The position numbers and the translations under genes are program-made. A stretch of DNA of 33,484 bases from Gilliamella sp. Pra-s52 (GTDB lineage Bacteria > Pseudomonadota > Gammaproteobacteria > Enterobacterales > Orbaceae): contig NZ_WTEY01000018.1 in assembly GCF_009795805.1 (NCBI RefSeq), positions 1-33,484 on the forward strand, written 5' to 3'. Of the stretch, positions 8,414 to 15,840 are shown in pieces. Position 1 is the first letter of the stretch, and the number at the start of each line of letters is the position of its first letter. Under the pieces are notes generated by a model. That model did not search any database. It was given only the letters and a program-made list of their open reading frames with translations, and was not told the DNA's origin.

Positions 8414-8710
8414 TTAAGATTTAGGTAAAGTGATTTTTTTATCTTCACTTGGTCTAAAAATCGTGAAATTAGAACCTACCAATTGTACCGATAATGCTTT
8501 TGTTTCACGAATAATCGCATCGCAAATAAGCTTTTTAGTTTCGCGGTCTTCAGCAGAAACCTTAATTTTGATTAACTCATGAAAATTTAACGCATGATCA
8601 ATTTCGGCAAGTACGCCTTCGGTAAATCCATTAGCACCAATCATCACAATAGGCTTTAAATGATGCGCTTCACTTTTTAAATACTGTTTTTGTTTATTCG
8701 ATAAATTCAT
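8414..8710 (-). CDS. yhbY: Ribosome assembly RNA-binding protein YhbY
   Basis: 98-aa single CRS1-YhbY (CRM) domain protein that associates with pre-50S particles. The fold's GxxG loop appears as GANG (about residues 24-27) within VMIGANGFTEGV, and the second half carries HELIKIKVSAEDRE. Length and sequence match E. coli YhbY (97 aa) throughout. It is divergent from rlmE, another 50S assembly gene, as in E. coli. No clear ribosome-binding site; the promoter prediction gives a leader of about 27 nt. Confidence 0.97.
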   Translation of the reverse strand: MNLSNKQKQYLKSEAHHLKPIVMIGANGFTEGVLAEIDHALNFHELIKIKVSAEDRETKKLICDAIIRETKALSVQLVGSNFTIFRPSEDKKITLPKS

Positions 8711-8730
8711 TAAATTTTTATCACATTAAG

Positions 8731-8759
8731 TTGCAATTTTGCTATTCTACCCTTATATA
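8731..8759 (+). promoter_or_regulatory. rlmE-ftsH promoter
   Basis: -35 TTGCAA (8731-8736), 17-bp spacer, -10 TATATA (8754-8759); predicted start near 8766. It overlaps the divergent yhbY promoter. Confidence 0.6.
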
Positions 8760-8772
8760 TATTTGTAATCAA
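8744..8772 (-). promoter_or_regulatory. yhbY promoter
   Basis: On the minus strand: -35 TTGATT (8767-8772), 17-bp spacer (8750-8766), -10 TAGAAT (8744-8749); predicted start near 8737. It is interleaved with the rlmE promoter on the opposite strand. Confidence 0.6.
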
Positions 8773-8807
8773 TGAAGTGACCTCTTTACATTAAGGATTT
8801 ATTCACT

Positions 8808-9434
8808 GTGAGTAACAAAAAACGCTCTGCTAGCTCGACACGTTGGCTCAATGAGCATTTTAAAGATCGCTTTGTGCAACAAGCACAAAAAAAAGGACTG
8901 CGATCCAGAGCATGGTTCAAACTAGAAGAAATTCAAAAAAGTGACAAACTATTCAAACCCGGAATAACCGTTGTTGATTTAGGTGCAGCACCGGGGGGAT
9001 GGTCACAGTATGTTGCATCGCTGATTGGTAACAAAGGTCGTATTATTGCATGTGACTTACTGCCAATGGATCCAATTGTTGGGGTTGATTTTCTTCAAGG
9101 CGATTTTCGTGATGAAGCCGTTTTAAAAGCTTTACTTGAACGTGTTGGTAAAGAAAAAGTCCAAGTTGTCATGTCAGATATGGCACCGAACATGAGTGGA
9201 CAGCCTGCCGTTGACATACCAAGAGCCATGTATTTAGTTGAACTCGCATTAGACATGTGTCGAGACGTACTTGCTCCAAACGGCAACTTTATTGTAAAAG
9301 TGTTTCAAGGTGAAGGATTCGAAGCATACCTAAAACAGGTAAGAGACATGTTCAAAACCGTCAAAATTCGCAAGCCAGAAGCATCACGCGCAAGGTCTCG
9401 AGAAGTTTATATTGTTGCAATGGGTATGAAGTAG
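8808..9434 (+). CDS. rlmE: 23S rRNA (uridine(2552)-2'-O)-methyltransferase RlmE
   Basis: SAM-dependent methylation of U2552 in the A-loop of the 50S subunit, a late assembly step (also called RrmJ/FtsJ). It is 208 aa. Catalytic residues Lys38, Asp124, Lys164 and Glu199 fall at the same positions as in E. coli. The SAM-binding motif is [12 protein letters not shown] (56-67), and SDMAPNMSG follows. Translation starts at GTG 8808, with AAGGA (8793-8797) 10 nt upstream; the resulting N-terminus [10 protein letters not shown] aligns with MTGKKRSASS. It is followed by ftsH, 76 bp on, as in E. coli. Confidence 0.98.
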   Translation: MSNKKRSASSTRWLNEHFKDRFVQQAQKKGLRSRAWFKLEEIQKSDKLFKPGITVVDLGAAPGGWSQYVASLIGNKGRIIACDLLPMDPIVGVDFLQGDFRDEAVLKALLERVGKEKVQVVMSDMAPNMSGQPAVDIPRAMYLVELALDMCRDVLAPNGNFIVKVFQGEGFEAYLKQVRDMFKTVKIRKPEASRARSREVYIVAMGMK

Positions 9435-9510
9435 CCAGTTGTACAATTTTGTAGTACCATACTTCGTTAAATTTAGTCGTAACTGTTAATTTTTATGAGA
9501 GGTTTTTCTT

Positions 9511-11388
9511 TTGAACGACATGGTGAAGAATTTACTGATCTGGGGAATTATCGCTGTAGTATTGATTGCGGGATTTAATCAATTCAGCTCAATTGCAAAC
9601 AGTAACCCTCAAGTCAATTATACCCAATTTAATTCCGATATCACGAATGGCAAACTCCAAGAAGTGCATATTAAAGGGCGTGAAATTGTTGCTAAAACCA
9701 AAGAAAATAATGAGTATACTACTTATATTCCCTATATTGATGAAAAACTTATGGATGACCTATTGAGTAACAAAGTACCTGTCTATGGTAGTCCTGACGA
9801 AAGGCCAAACCTAATCGTTAGCATTCTTATCTCTTGGTTTCCTATTATTTTACTTATTGGTTTTTGGCTATTTATGATGCGCCAAATGCAAGGTGGTGGT
9901 AAAGGCGGACCGATGTCAGTGGGTAAAAGCAAAGCCAAAATGTTAACCCCAGATCAAGTTAAAACTAAATTTACCGACGTAGCAGGCAGTGAAGAAGCCA
10001 AACAAGAAGTAACTGAAGTGGTCGATTTTTTACGCGACCCAGGTAAATACCAAAAACTTGGTGGACGAATTCCAAAAGGGATCCTAATGGTAGGCCCTCC
10101 GGGCACAGGTAAGACCTTGCTAGCCAAAGCCATTGCTGGCGAAGCTAATGTTCCGTTTTTCAGCATGTCAGGTTCTGACTTTGTTGAAATGTTTGTTGGT
10201 GTCGGCGCATCGCGCGTGCGTGATTTATTTGAACAAGCTCGAAAACATTCACCATGCATTATTTTTATTGACGAAATTGATGCCGTTGGTCGCAAACGTG
10301 GTGCAGGCTCAATGGGTGGGCACGACGAACGTGAACAAACATTAAACCAGATGCTGGTCGAAATGGATGGCTTTGAAACTAACAGTGGTATCATCATCAT
10401 CGCAGCAACAAACCGCGTTGATATTTTAGATCCTGCATTATTACGACCAGGACGCTTTGATCGACAAGTTCAAATTGGCTTGCCTGACATGAAAGGGCGA
10501 GAACAAATTCTTGCGGTACATGCTCGCAAAGTACCACTTGGAACCGATGTTGACTTATCAGTCCTAGCACGAGGTACACCGGGCTATTCGGGTGCAGAAC
10601 TAGCAAACTTAGTCAACGAAGCTGCCTTATTTGCCGCACGTCGTAATAAACGGCTTGTCACCATGGATGAATTTGAAGAAGCCAAAGATAAAATCAACAT
10701 GGGCACCGAACGACGTTCGTTAAGCATGACTCAAGAACAACTTATATCAACCGCTTATCACGAAGCTGGGCACGCTATTATTGGTCACTTAATGCCAGAT
10801 CATGACCCGATCCACAAAGTTACCATCATTCCACGTGGGCGCGCCCTTGGTGTGACGTTCTTTTTACCAGAAGGCGACCGTGTTAGTGAAAGTCGTGAAA
10901 AGCTCGAAGGCGACATTGCCACACTTTATGGTGGACGACTTGCTGAAGAACTTATTTATGGTGCAAACAAAATTTCAACAGGTGCATCAAATGACATTAA
11001 AGTAGCTACACAATATGCAAGAGCCATGGTTACACAGTGGGGCTTTTCGGACCGTTTAGGACCGCTGTTTTACGAAACAGACGACAACCAGTATGGACGA
11101 CCAAAAGACATCTCTGACGAAACAGCTCGCATCATTGACGAAGAAGTCAAAGCCATTATTGACCGTAATTATCAACGAGCTCGTAAAATCCTAACGGAAA
11201 ATATTGACGTATTACATGCAATGAAAGATGCGCTTATGAAATACGAAACCATTGATTCAAAACAAGTCGCAGACTTAATTGCTCGTCGCCCACTTACCGC
11301 ACCAGATGACTGGACCGACAGCGACGAAAAGGCAGCAAAGCAGATCCCAAATGAAGGGAATGACACGCCGCCACAATCAGAAAGTTAA
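9511..11388 (+). CDS. ftsH: ATP-dependent zinc metalloprotease FtsH
   Basis: Hexameric membrane AAA+ protease that degrades damaged membrane proteins and regulators such as LpxC and sigma-32. It is 625 aa. Two membrane segments (about 5-24 and 103-122) flank a periplasmic domain. The AAA module has Walker A GPPGTGKT (195-202), pore motif FVGVGA, Walker B FIDEID and the second region of homology (ATNRVD...RPGRFDR). The zinc site HEAGH is at 417-421. The start is TTG 9511: GAGAGG (9497-9502) lies 8 nt upstream, whereas the ATG at 9520 would be 17 nt away. The N-terminus MNDMVKN parallels the MSDMAKN form of E. coli. The C-terminal tail is polar and low in complexity. A terminator follows. Confidence 0.98.
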   Translation: MNDMVKNLLIWGIIAVVLIAGFNQFSSIANSNPQVNYTQFNSDITNGKLQEVHIKGREIVAKTKENNEYTTYIPYIDEKLMDDLLSNKVPVYGSPDERPNLIVSILISWFPIILLIGFWLFMMRQMQGGGKGGPMSVGKSKAKMLTPDQVKTKFTDVAGSEEAKQEVTEVVDFLRDPGKYQKLGGRIPKGILMVGPPGTGKTLLAKAIAGEANVPFFSMSGSDFVEMFVGVGASRVRDLFEQARKHSPCIIFIDEIDAVGRKRGAGSMGGHDEREQTLNQMLVEMDGFETNSGIIIIAATNRVDILDPALLRPGRFDRQVQIGLPDMKGREQILAVHARKVPLGTDVDLSVLARGTPGYSGAELANLVNEAALFAARRNKRLVTMDEFEEAKDKINMGTERRSLSMTQEQLISTAYHEAGHAIIGHLMPDHDPIHKVTIIPRGRALGVTFFLPEGDRVSESREKLEGDIATLYGGRLAEELIYGANKISTGASNDIKVATQYARAMVTQWGFSDRLGPLFYETDDNQYGRPKDISDETARIIDEEVKAIIDRNYQRARKILTENIDVLHAMKDALMKYETIDSKQVADLIARRPLTAPDDWTDSDEKAAKQIPNEGNDTPPQSES

Positions 11389-11400
11389 TAAACCAAACTC

Positions 11401-11422
11401 AACGCGCTACGGCGCGTTTTTT
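11401..11422 (+). terminator. Rho-independent terminator of ftsH
   Basis: AACGCGC (11401-11407), tetraloop TACG, GCGCGTT (11412-11418), and a run of six T residues (11417-11422). It separates ftsH from folP, which probably has its own promoter in 11423-11485. Confidence 0.92.
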
Positions 11423-11485
11423 ATCGACAAAATACCTTATAAATAAACACAATCACATAATATAACCTGAATAAGGCTGTTAATC

Positions 11486-12322
11486 ATGGAAATACATTTT
11501 CAAAATCAGACAATAGATCTTTCTTTTCCGCAAGTCATGGGCATTGTTAATATGACGCCTGATTCGTTTTCTGATGGTGGAAATTATAACAACCTTGATG
11601 ACGCCATGCGTCGTGTTGACAGCATGATTCAAGCTGGCGCAACCTTTATTGATGTAGGGGGCGAATCAACACGCCCCGGTGCAGCCGAGGTATCGATTGA
11701 TGAAGAGCTAAACCGTGTTGTGCCATTAGTTGAAAAAATTGCTCGTTATTTTGATGTTTGGATTTCGGTTGACACCTCAAAGCCACAAGTGATGACTGAA
11801 TCAGCTAAAGCAGGGGCTCACCTAATTAACGATGTTCGAGCCTTAACAGAACCCGGTGCACTTGAAGCCGCAGCCCAAACAGGCTTACCTGTTTGCCTCA
11901 TGCACATGCAAGGCGACCCACAAACCATGCAAAATGCACCACACTACGAGCAAGATATTTATCAGGAAGTTGATGACTTTTTTGCAAAACAGATCGAACG
12001 CTGCATAAACGCTGGCATTGACCGCCAAAAAATCATCCTTGACCCCGGTTTTGGATTTGGTAAAACACTAGCGCACAATTACCGACTATTAGCAACGCTT
12101 GAACGATTCCACCATTACAACCTGCCTTTATTAGTCGGCATGTCACGAAAATCCATGATAGGACAAGTGCTAAATGTCCCACCGCAAGAACGAATGTTAG
12201 GCAGTGTCTCTTGTGCGGTGATAGCGGCAATGAAAGGGGCACAGATTATTCGTGTGCATGATGTGAAAGAAACATTTGATGCGTTGAGAATTGTACAGGC
12301 AACCCTTGCAGAAAGGGAATAA
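11486..12322 (+). CDS. folP: Dihydropteroate synthase
   Basis: Condenses p-aminobenzoate with 6-hydroxymethyl-7,8-dihydropterin pyrophosphate in folate synthesis; it is the sulfonamide target. It is a TIM barrel of 278 aa (E. coli 282). Motifs: VNMTPDSFSDGG near the N-terminus, DVGGESTRPGA with the pABA-loop Thr-Arg-Pro, DPGFGFGK, and GMSRKSMIG. The STRPGA loop has no insertion of the kind seen in acquired sulfonamide resistance. AAGG (11473-11476) lies 9 nt before the ATG. In E. coli glmM follows folP; here an inverted-repeat element and convergent ubiA follow. Confidence 0.98.
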   Translation: MEIHFQNQTIDLSFPQVMGIVNMTPDSFSDGGNYNNLDDAMRRVDSMIQAGATFIDVGGESTRPGAAEVSIDEELNRVVPLVEKIARYFDVWISVDTSKPQVMTESAKAGAHLINDVRALTEPGALEAAAQTGLPVCLMHMQGDPQTMQNAPHYEQDIYQEVDDFFAKQIERCINAGIDRQKIILDPGFGFGKTLAHNYRLLATLERFHHYNLPLLVGMSRKSMIGQVLNVPPQERMLGSVSCAVIAAMKGAQIIRVHDVKETFDALRIVQATLAERE

Positions 12323-12330
12323 AGTATAGT

Positions 12331-12346
12331 TTTTTTGATCAAAAAA
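12331..12346. repeat. T6-GATC-A6 palindrome after folP
   Basis: A perfect 16-bp palindrome centred on a GATC site, 8 bp after the folP stop. It is too tight to make a normal terminator loop; part of it may still help end the folP transcript. It lies outside the inverted-repeat element. Confidence 0.5.
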
Positions 12347-12352
12347 CGCCTA

Positions 12353-12386
12353 GAAAAACTTCAATAAAATCAATACCTTTCCTGAC
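12353..12386 (+). repeat. Left 34-bp terminal inverted repeat
   Basis: Begins GAAAAACTTC and ends CCTTTCCTGAC. All 34 bases are the exact reverse complement of 12742-12775. The match breaks at both ends: A12352 faces A12776, and C12387 faces A12741. Confidence 0.95.
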
Positions 12387-12741
12387 CGTTTTTTTTGGGT
12401 TTTTGCATTGCTTTTTAACATAAAAACAACTAACAAAAAATACCTAAGGTTATGTTGTTGTCTTGTTACGGCGTCGGACAAATTTGTCTGGAACAAATTT
12501 GAACATCTGAGCATAGCGAAGATGGCCTCGTAGAGGCGAGTATCAGGATGATACGAGTAATGCCGAAGGCCACATTCTGTAGCCTTGCGAGGGGTTTTTA
12601 GTGGATTTCGCAAAAAATCCCCTAAATCGGACGTGGTCACTGTAGCTATTTTGTTCACCCAAAGTTCAAACGTCCGAAACCTCTGCACTCAATCCACTCT
12701 ATGCACCAACAAAAAAAGACATTATTTTGATAAAAAAATCA

Positions 12742-12775
12742 GTCAGGAAAGGTATTGATTTTATTGAAGTTTTTC
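12742..12775 (-). repeat. Right 34-bp terminal inverted repeat
   Basis: Begins GTCAGGAAAGG and ends GAAGTTTTTC, the perfect partner of 12353-12386. Its outer end is 9 bp from the ubiA stop codon, so the ubiA transcript would run straight into the element. Confidence 0.95.
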
Positions 12776-12784
12776 AATCACTTT

Positions 12785-13624
12785 TTAAGCGATTTTTAAA
12801 CTAAAAATCACTCCCAAAAACACAACAATTCCAACATAATTATTATTTAAAAAAGCTTGAAAACAACGTTTTCGTTCTCGATTTTTGATTAACCATTGTT
12901 GGTAAATAAATAACATGGCAACAAGCAATAAAGCAATATAAAAAACCAATGATAACTGGTTGATGATGCCAATCATAAATAGCCCAATCATCGTTAATAC
13001 CTGCAATATTCCAATAATTAACTTATCGTACCGCCCAAATAAAATGGCGGTGGATTTTATGCCTATTTTGATATCGTCGTTACGATCCACCATCGCATAT
13101 TCCGTATCATAAGCAATTATCCAAAAAATATTAGCCAAGCAAAGTAACCAACAAGTGAGAGGGAATTGCTCTATAATGGCTGCATATGCCATAGGAATCC
13201 CCCAACTAAAGGCAATGCCTAAAGTGACTTGCGGTAAGTGGGTATAACGCTTCATGAACGGGTAAATCATTGCTGTTAGTAAGGCTATGCATGCAATAAG
13301 CCACGATAGCTTATTTAAGGTAAGCAATAGGCAAAGAGCAATAAATAATAGGATAAATAAAGTCCATAATGCGCTTTTTTCGGTCAATGCACCCCGTGCT
13401 AGTGGGCGGTTTTTTGTGCGTTCGACGTGAGTATCGAAATGACGATCGGCATAGTCGTTGACAACACACCCTGCAGCCCGCATGGTAATTACGCCTAAAA
13501 TAAAAATAAGTGTGATATAGGTGTAAGGTTGACCTGTTAGCCATATTGCCCAGAGCGTTGGCCAAAGTAGTAGTAAAGTGCCGATGGGTTTGTCTAACCG
13601 CATTAATTGTATATACGCTAACAT
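12785..13624 (-). CDS. ubiA: 4-hydroxybenzoate octaprenyltransferase
   Basis: Membrane prenyltransferase that attaches the polyprenyl tail to 4-hydroxybenzoate in ubiquinone synthesis. It is 279 aa (E. coli 290, with a longer N-terminus). Both Asp-rich, Mg2+/diphosphate-binding motifs are present: NDYADRHFD (56-64) and [12 protein letters not shown] (173-184). Multiple hydrophobic helices span the rest, including [12 protein letters not shown] and the [11 protein letters not shown] block. An in-frame stop shortly upstream of the ATG with no intervening start fixes the start. It has its own promoter in the 134-bp gap after dmsD, so it is probably expressed independently of the dms genes. In E. 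coli ubiA pairs with ubiC, which is absent here. Confidence 0.97.
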   Translation of the reverse strand: MLAYIQLMRLDKPIGTLLLLWPTLWAIWLTGQPYTYITLIFILGVITMRAAGCVVNDYADRHFDTHVERTKNRPLARGALTEKSALWTLFILLFIALCLLLTLNKLSWLIACIALLTAMIYPFMKRYTHLPQVTLGIAFSWGIPMAYAAIIEQFPLTCWLLCLANIFWIIAYDTEYAMVDRNDDIKIGIKSTAILFGRYDKLIIGILQVLTMIGLFMIGIINQLSLVFYIALLLVAMLFIYQQWLIKNRERKRCFQAFLNNNYVGIVVFLGVIFSLKIA

Positions 13625-13658
13625 AAAATATGTATTTGCTATTTAAAATAATAAGTGG

Positions 13659-13686
13659 ATTATACCTTGTTACTTAAAAGCTGCAA
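13659..13686 (-). promoter_or_regulatory. ubiA promoter
   Basis: On the minus strand: -35 TTGCAG (13681-13686), 16-bp spacer, consensus -10 TATAAT (13659-13664), predicted start near 13651 and a leader of about 27 nt. Confidence 0.65.
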
Positions 13687-13758
13687 TGCGCACTATCACT
13701 ATCATCAGCAAGGTTTGTTAGGAAAAGGTTTATTAACTAAAAAGCAATAAAGAGAAAG

Positions 13759-14340
13759 TTAAAGCATATGTAGATACTGTTGTGCAATCACCGCTAATGC
13801 TCGATAAAATGGGCTTACTTCATTTTTCTTTAATTTTTCTAAATAGGCTGATGACCAAATCAATAAGTGTTCATCAATTAATTGTTTTGCTATTTTGGGT
13901 TTGTCCTTTTCTTGCAATATGGCATAAGCTATTAGCATTAATCCAAATTGATCTTCGGGTTCGTTAATACCCGTATTCAGTATTAACCCGTGTTGCTGTA
14001 AAAATTGACGATAGCGCTCGTGCGATTCGCCCATTAATAATTGCTCCTGATCTAAATAGACCGATCCCCACGGGGGCGCAGGCATGGTACCCTGCCCTTC
14101 AAATAATAGCGAAAACTGATAATTAAGTTCTGGGTTGTTAATTTGAGTGGCGATTATTTGGCACTGTTCAGCAATGAGCACAGTATTTTGCCAGTTAGCA
14201 ATATGCTCAATTTGACATAAGGTATCAATGAGCGGTTTAACCGTTTGGTGATCAGGTGGATAATAAAAAAAGGCACCTAATACTTTGGCTAAAATGGTGG
14301 ATGTAAGTTTATCTAGATGCGTTGCTTGGTTATTTTTCAT
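13759..14340 (-). CDS. dmsD: Tat proofreading chaperone DmsD (TorD/DmsD family)
   Basis: Cytoplasmic chaperone that binds the twin-arginine signal of DmsA and holds back export until the molybdenum cofactor is inserted. It is 193 aa (E. coli 204) and all-helical. Family signatures: PPWGSVYLD (89-97), EPEDQFG (127-133), a LLIWSSAYLE stretch and PFYRAL near the C-terminus. It is the fourth gene after dmsABC, 42 bp after dmsC, with AGG 11 nt before the ATG. Position and motifs support DmsD over TorD or a NarJ-type chaperone. The N-terminus ARVLGALFYY-like AKVLGAFFYY also agrees with DmsD. Confidence 0.9.
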   Translation of the reverse strand: MKNNQATHLDKLTSTILAKVLGAFFYYPPDHQTVKPLIDTLCQIEHIANWQNTVLIAEQCQIIATQINNPELNYQFSLLFEGQGTMPAPPWGSVYLDQEQLLMGESHERYRQFLQQHGLILNTGINEPEDQFGLMLIAYAILQEKDKPKIAKQLIDEHLLIWSSAYLEKLKKNEVSPFYRALAVIAQQYLHML

Positions 14341-14382
14341 TAAATCGCTACCTGACTATAAATGGATCGTATTGCTGATGCA

Positions 14383-15222
14383 TTACATCGGAATTGTCCA
14401 TAAATTATAAAATGCAATGCGCCCACTGATTTCGCCAATGAAGATACCAATAAAGGCAAGAATATAAATGATCGTTGCATGGCGTTTTTGCCAAATGTTG
14501 ATAGTCATTAATATTAATGCCATGATTAATAGTATGCATTCGGTCATCATCCAGCTCTGTTGTTGATGAGTGAGTTCTGGCGCGATTGTAGCCATTAAGT
14601 TGGCATAAGGCACTTTCAATAAAATAATAAATAAGCTTCCTATTACACAAGCCATATAACCTAGTTTCGGTAATCCTAATAGCGCAATAGTAACGCCACC
14701 TAAAGCAAGCATGGCGGTATACATGTGTATAGCAGTGTAATAGGTATTCCATGTTTTTACGGTCGGTAGCATATAGGTTAATACGATCGTCCAAACAAAA
14801 AATAGGCTGATAATAATTAAAAGTGTCGCCAATATTTGGTCTAAATGTGGAATTTGCTTGAGATGTAAACAAGTCTTTTTGATTATTTTTAATTTATTGG
14901 TATTCGGATGTAATGCATAATAGTTTATTAGTACCCATGCAAAGGTGACACCGAATAATACGCCAAAGGTGAAAATTTCGTTACTCATTGGTGATCGCCC
15001 AATACCAAATATCACATTTAACGCACGCAAGGGCTTACCTAGGTGAAACGAGGCTATCACCATACCTATAGCCATAAAAATTAGAGCAATTATATTGATT
15101 TTTTGGATAATAGCATTCCGATTTGAGTCACGATTAACTAAATAAAATAGCCCCCCTAACCATACCATGCCAGCGGATAACTGCCCAAATACAGTAAAAA
15201 AAACCAGTGGTAATTCATGCAT
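14383..15222 (-). CDS. dmsC: Anaerobic DMSO reductase, membrane anchor subunit C
   Basis: Membrane anchor of the DmsABC complex; it oxidises menaquinol and passes electrons to DmsB. It is 279 aa, with about eight hydrophobic helices. It begins MHELPLVFFTVFGQLSAG, typical of DmsC; the family's conserved quinol-site His is probably among the early loop histidines such as that in ASFHLGKP. AGGAGG (15230-15235), lying inside the last codons of dmsB, sits 7 nt before the ATG, and the dmsB stop is one base upstream, so translation should be coupled. Confidence 0.95.
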   Translation of the reverse strand: MHELPLVFFTVFGQLSAGMVWLGGLFYLVNRDSNRNAIIQKINIIALIFMAIGMVIASFHLGKPLRALNVIFGIGRSPMSNEIFTFGVLFGVTFAWVLINYYALHPNTNKLKIIKKTCLHLKQIPHLDQILATLLIIISLFFVWTIVLTYMLPTVKTWNTYYTAIHMYTAMLALGGVTIALLGLPKLGYMACVIGSLFIILLKVPYANLMATIAPELTHQQQSWMMTECILLIMALILMTINIWQKRHATIIYILAFIGIFIGEISGRIAFYNLWTIPM

Positions 15223-15223
15223 G

Positions 15224-15838
15224 TTAAACCTCCTCAGGGTTGAGTATTTGTCCTAATGTATCGCCCGAGGCTTTCGCTTGTGAATGAGGTTTGATAACAA
15301 TATTCGGTTTGGTTAGGTTTTCGTTTGGTAGCGGAGCAATATTTCGTTCACTACCATGTCGCTGGCGCAGTTTTTCAATTTCGTCAAAATCTAATGCTCT
15401 TTGTGGGCAGGATTCGACACAAACGGGTTTGAGTCCTTGCTCAACACGCTCGTAGCAACCATCACATTTTGACATAACCTTTTTTTGATGGTCAAACTGT
15501 GGCGCACCATATGGGCAACGCATTTCGCAATATCGGCAACCGATACAGACATCTTGATTAACCACAACTAGCCCATCTTGTTTGCGTTTGTGCATTGCGC
15601 CCGTTGGGCAACCTTGTACACAAGTAGGCTGTTCACAATGGTTACAGGAAATCGATAAATAATAAGTAAAGGTATCATTTTGCCAAATACCATCAACTTG
15701 TTGCCATGTCCCTCCGCCATATTCATAAACTCGGCGAAAATGGACACCTAATGCGTTGTCTTTTTCGTCCTTGCAACTAAGTTGGCAGGTTTTACATCCT
15801 GTACATTTTGAAGAATCAATATAAAATCCATATTGCAT
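15224..15838 (-). CDS. dmsB: Anaerobic DMSO reductase, iron-sulfur subunit B
   Basis: Electron-transfer subunit carrying four [4Fe-4S] clusters between DmsC and DmsA. It is 204 aa (E. coli 205). Sixteen cysteines fall in four ferredoxin-type groups: 12/15/18/22, 65/68/73/77, 98/101/104/108 and 125/128/140/144. The C-terminal TKPNIVIKP and NPEEV match E. coli. There is no signal peptide; the subunit is exported bound to DmsA. AGGAGG lies within the last codons of dmsA, 8 nt before the ATG. Confidence 0.97.
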   Translation of the reverse strand: MQYGFYIDSSKCTGCKTCQLSCKDEKDNALGVHFRRVYEYGGGTWQQVDGIWQNDTFTYYLSISCNHCEQPTCVQGCPTGAMHKRKQDGLVVVNQDVCIGCRYCEMRCPYGAPQFDHQKKVMSKCDGCYERVEQGLKPVCVESCPQRALDFDEIEKLRQRHGSERNIAPLPNENLTKPNIVIKPHSQAKASGDTLGQILNPEEV

Positions 15839-15840
15839 TT

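Larger units (their letters stand above)
12353..12775. mobile_element. Candidate MITE-like element between folP and ubiA (423 bp)
   Basis: The element is bounded by perfect 34-bp inverted repeats. No transposase is encoded. The interior is unusually rich in short inverted repeats: AACATAA/TTATGTT (12417-12423, 12450-12456), the GACAAATTTGTC palindrome near 12476-12487, GCCTC-gta-GAGGC (12525-12537), GTATCA-gga-TGATAC (12540-12554), a GGGGTTTTT/AAAAAATCCCC pair (12591-12622) and CGGACGT/ACGTCCG near 12628 and 12670. It fills the convergent folP/ubiA gap. No target-site duplication is visible (flanks ...cgccta and aatcac...). The interior composition, with GC-richer structured blocks, differs from ordinary intergenic DNA here. 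It could be a non-autonomous transposable element or a structured RNA gene. I do not recognise the family. Confidence 0.6.

Noticed and set aside
9954-10400. 148-codon antisense frame within ftsH
   Set aside because: Antisense shadow of the conserved AAA domain; no ribosome-binding site or homology recognised.
12291-12317. Rho-independent terminator at the folP end (CCCTT/AAGGG at 12303-12317)
   Set aside because: The stem is only 5 bp, lies within the last codons of folP, and the T run is 12 nt away.
12350-12688. 112-codon minus-strand open frame inside the inverted-repeat element
   Set aside because: Its last codons run through the left terminal repeat, it has no recognised domain or clear ribosome-binding site, and the DNA is dominated by inverted repeats that explain its features. 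It could be called a hypothetical protein wherever the element occurs; I do not support it as a gene on present evidence.
14405-14872. 155-codon minus-strand frame within dmsC
   Set aside because: It is an out-of-frame shadow of dmsC, rich in Cys, His and Tyr as expected from a membrane protein read in the wrong frame.
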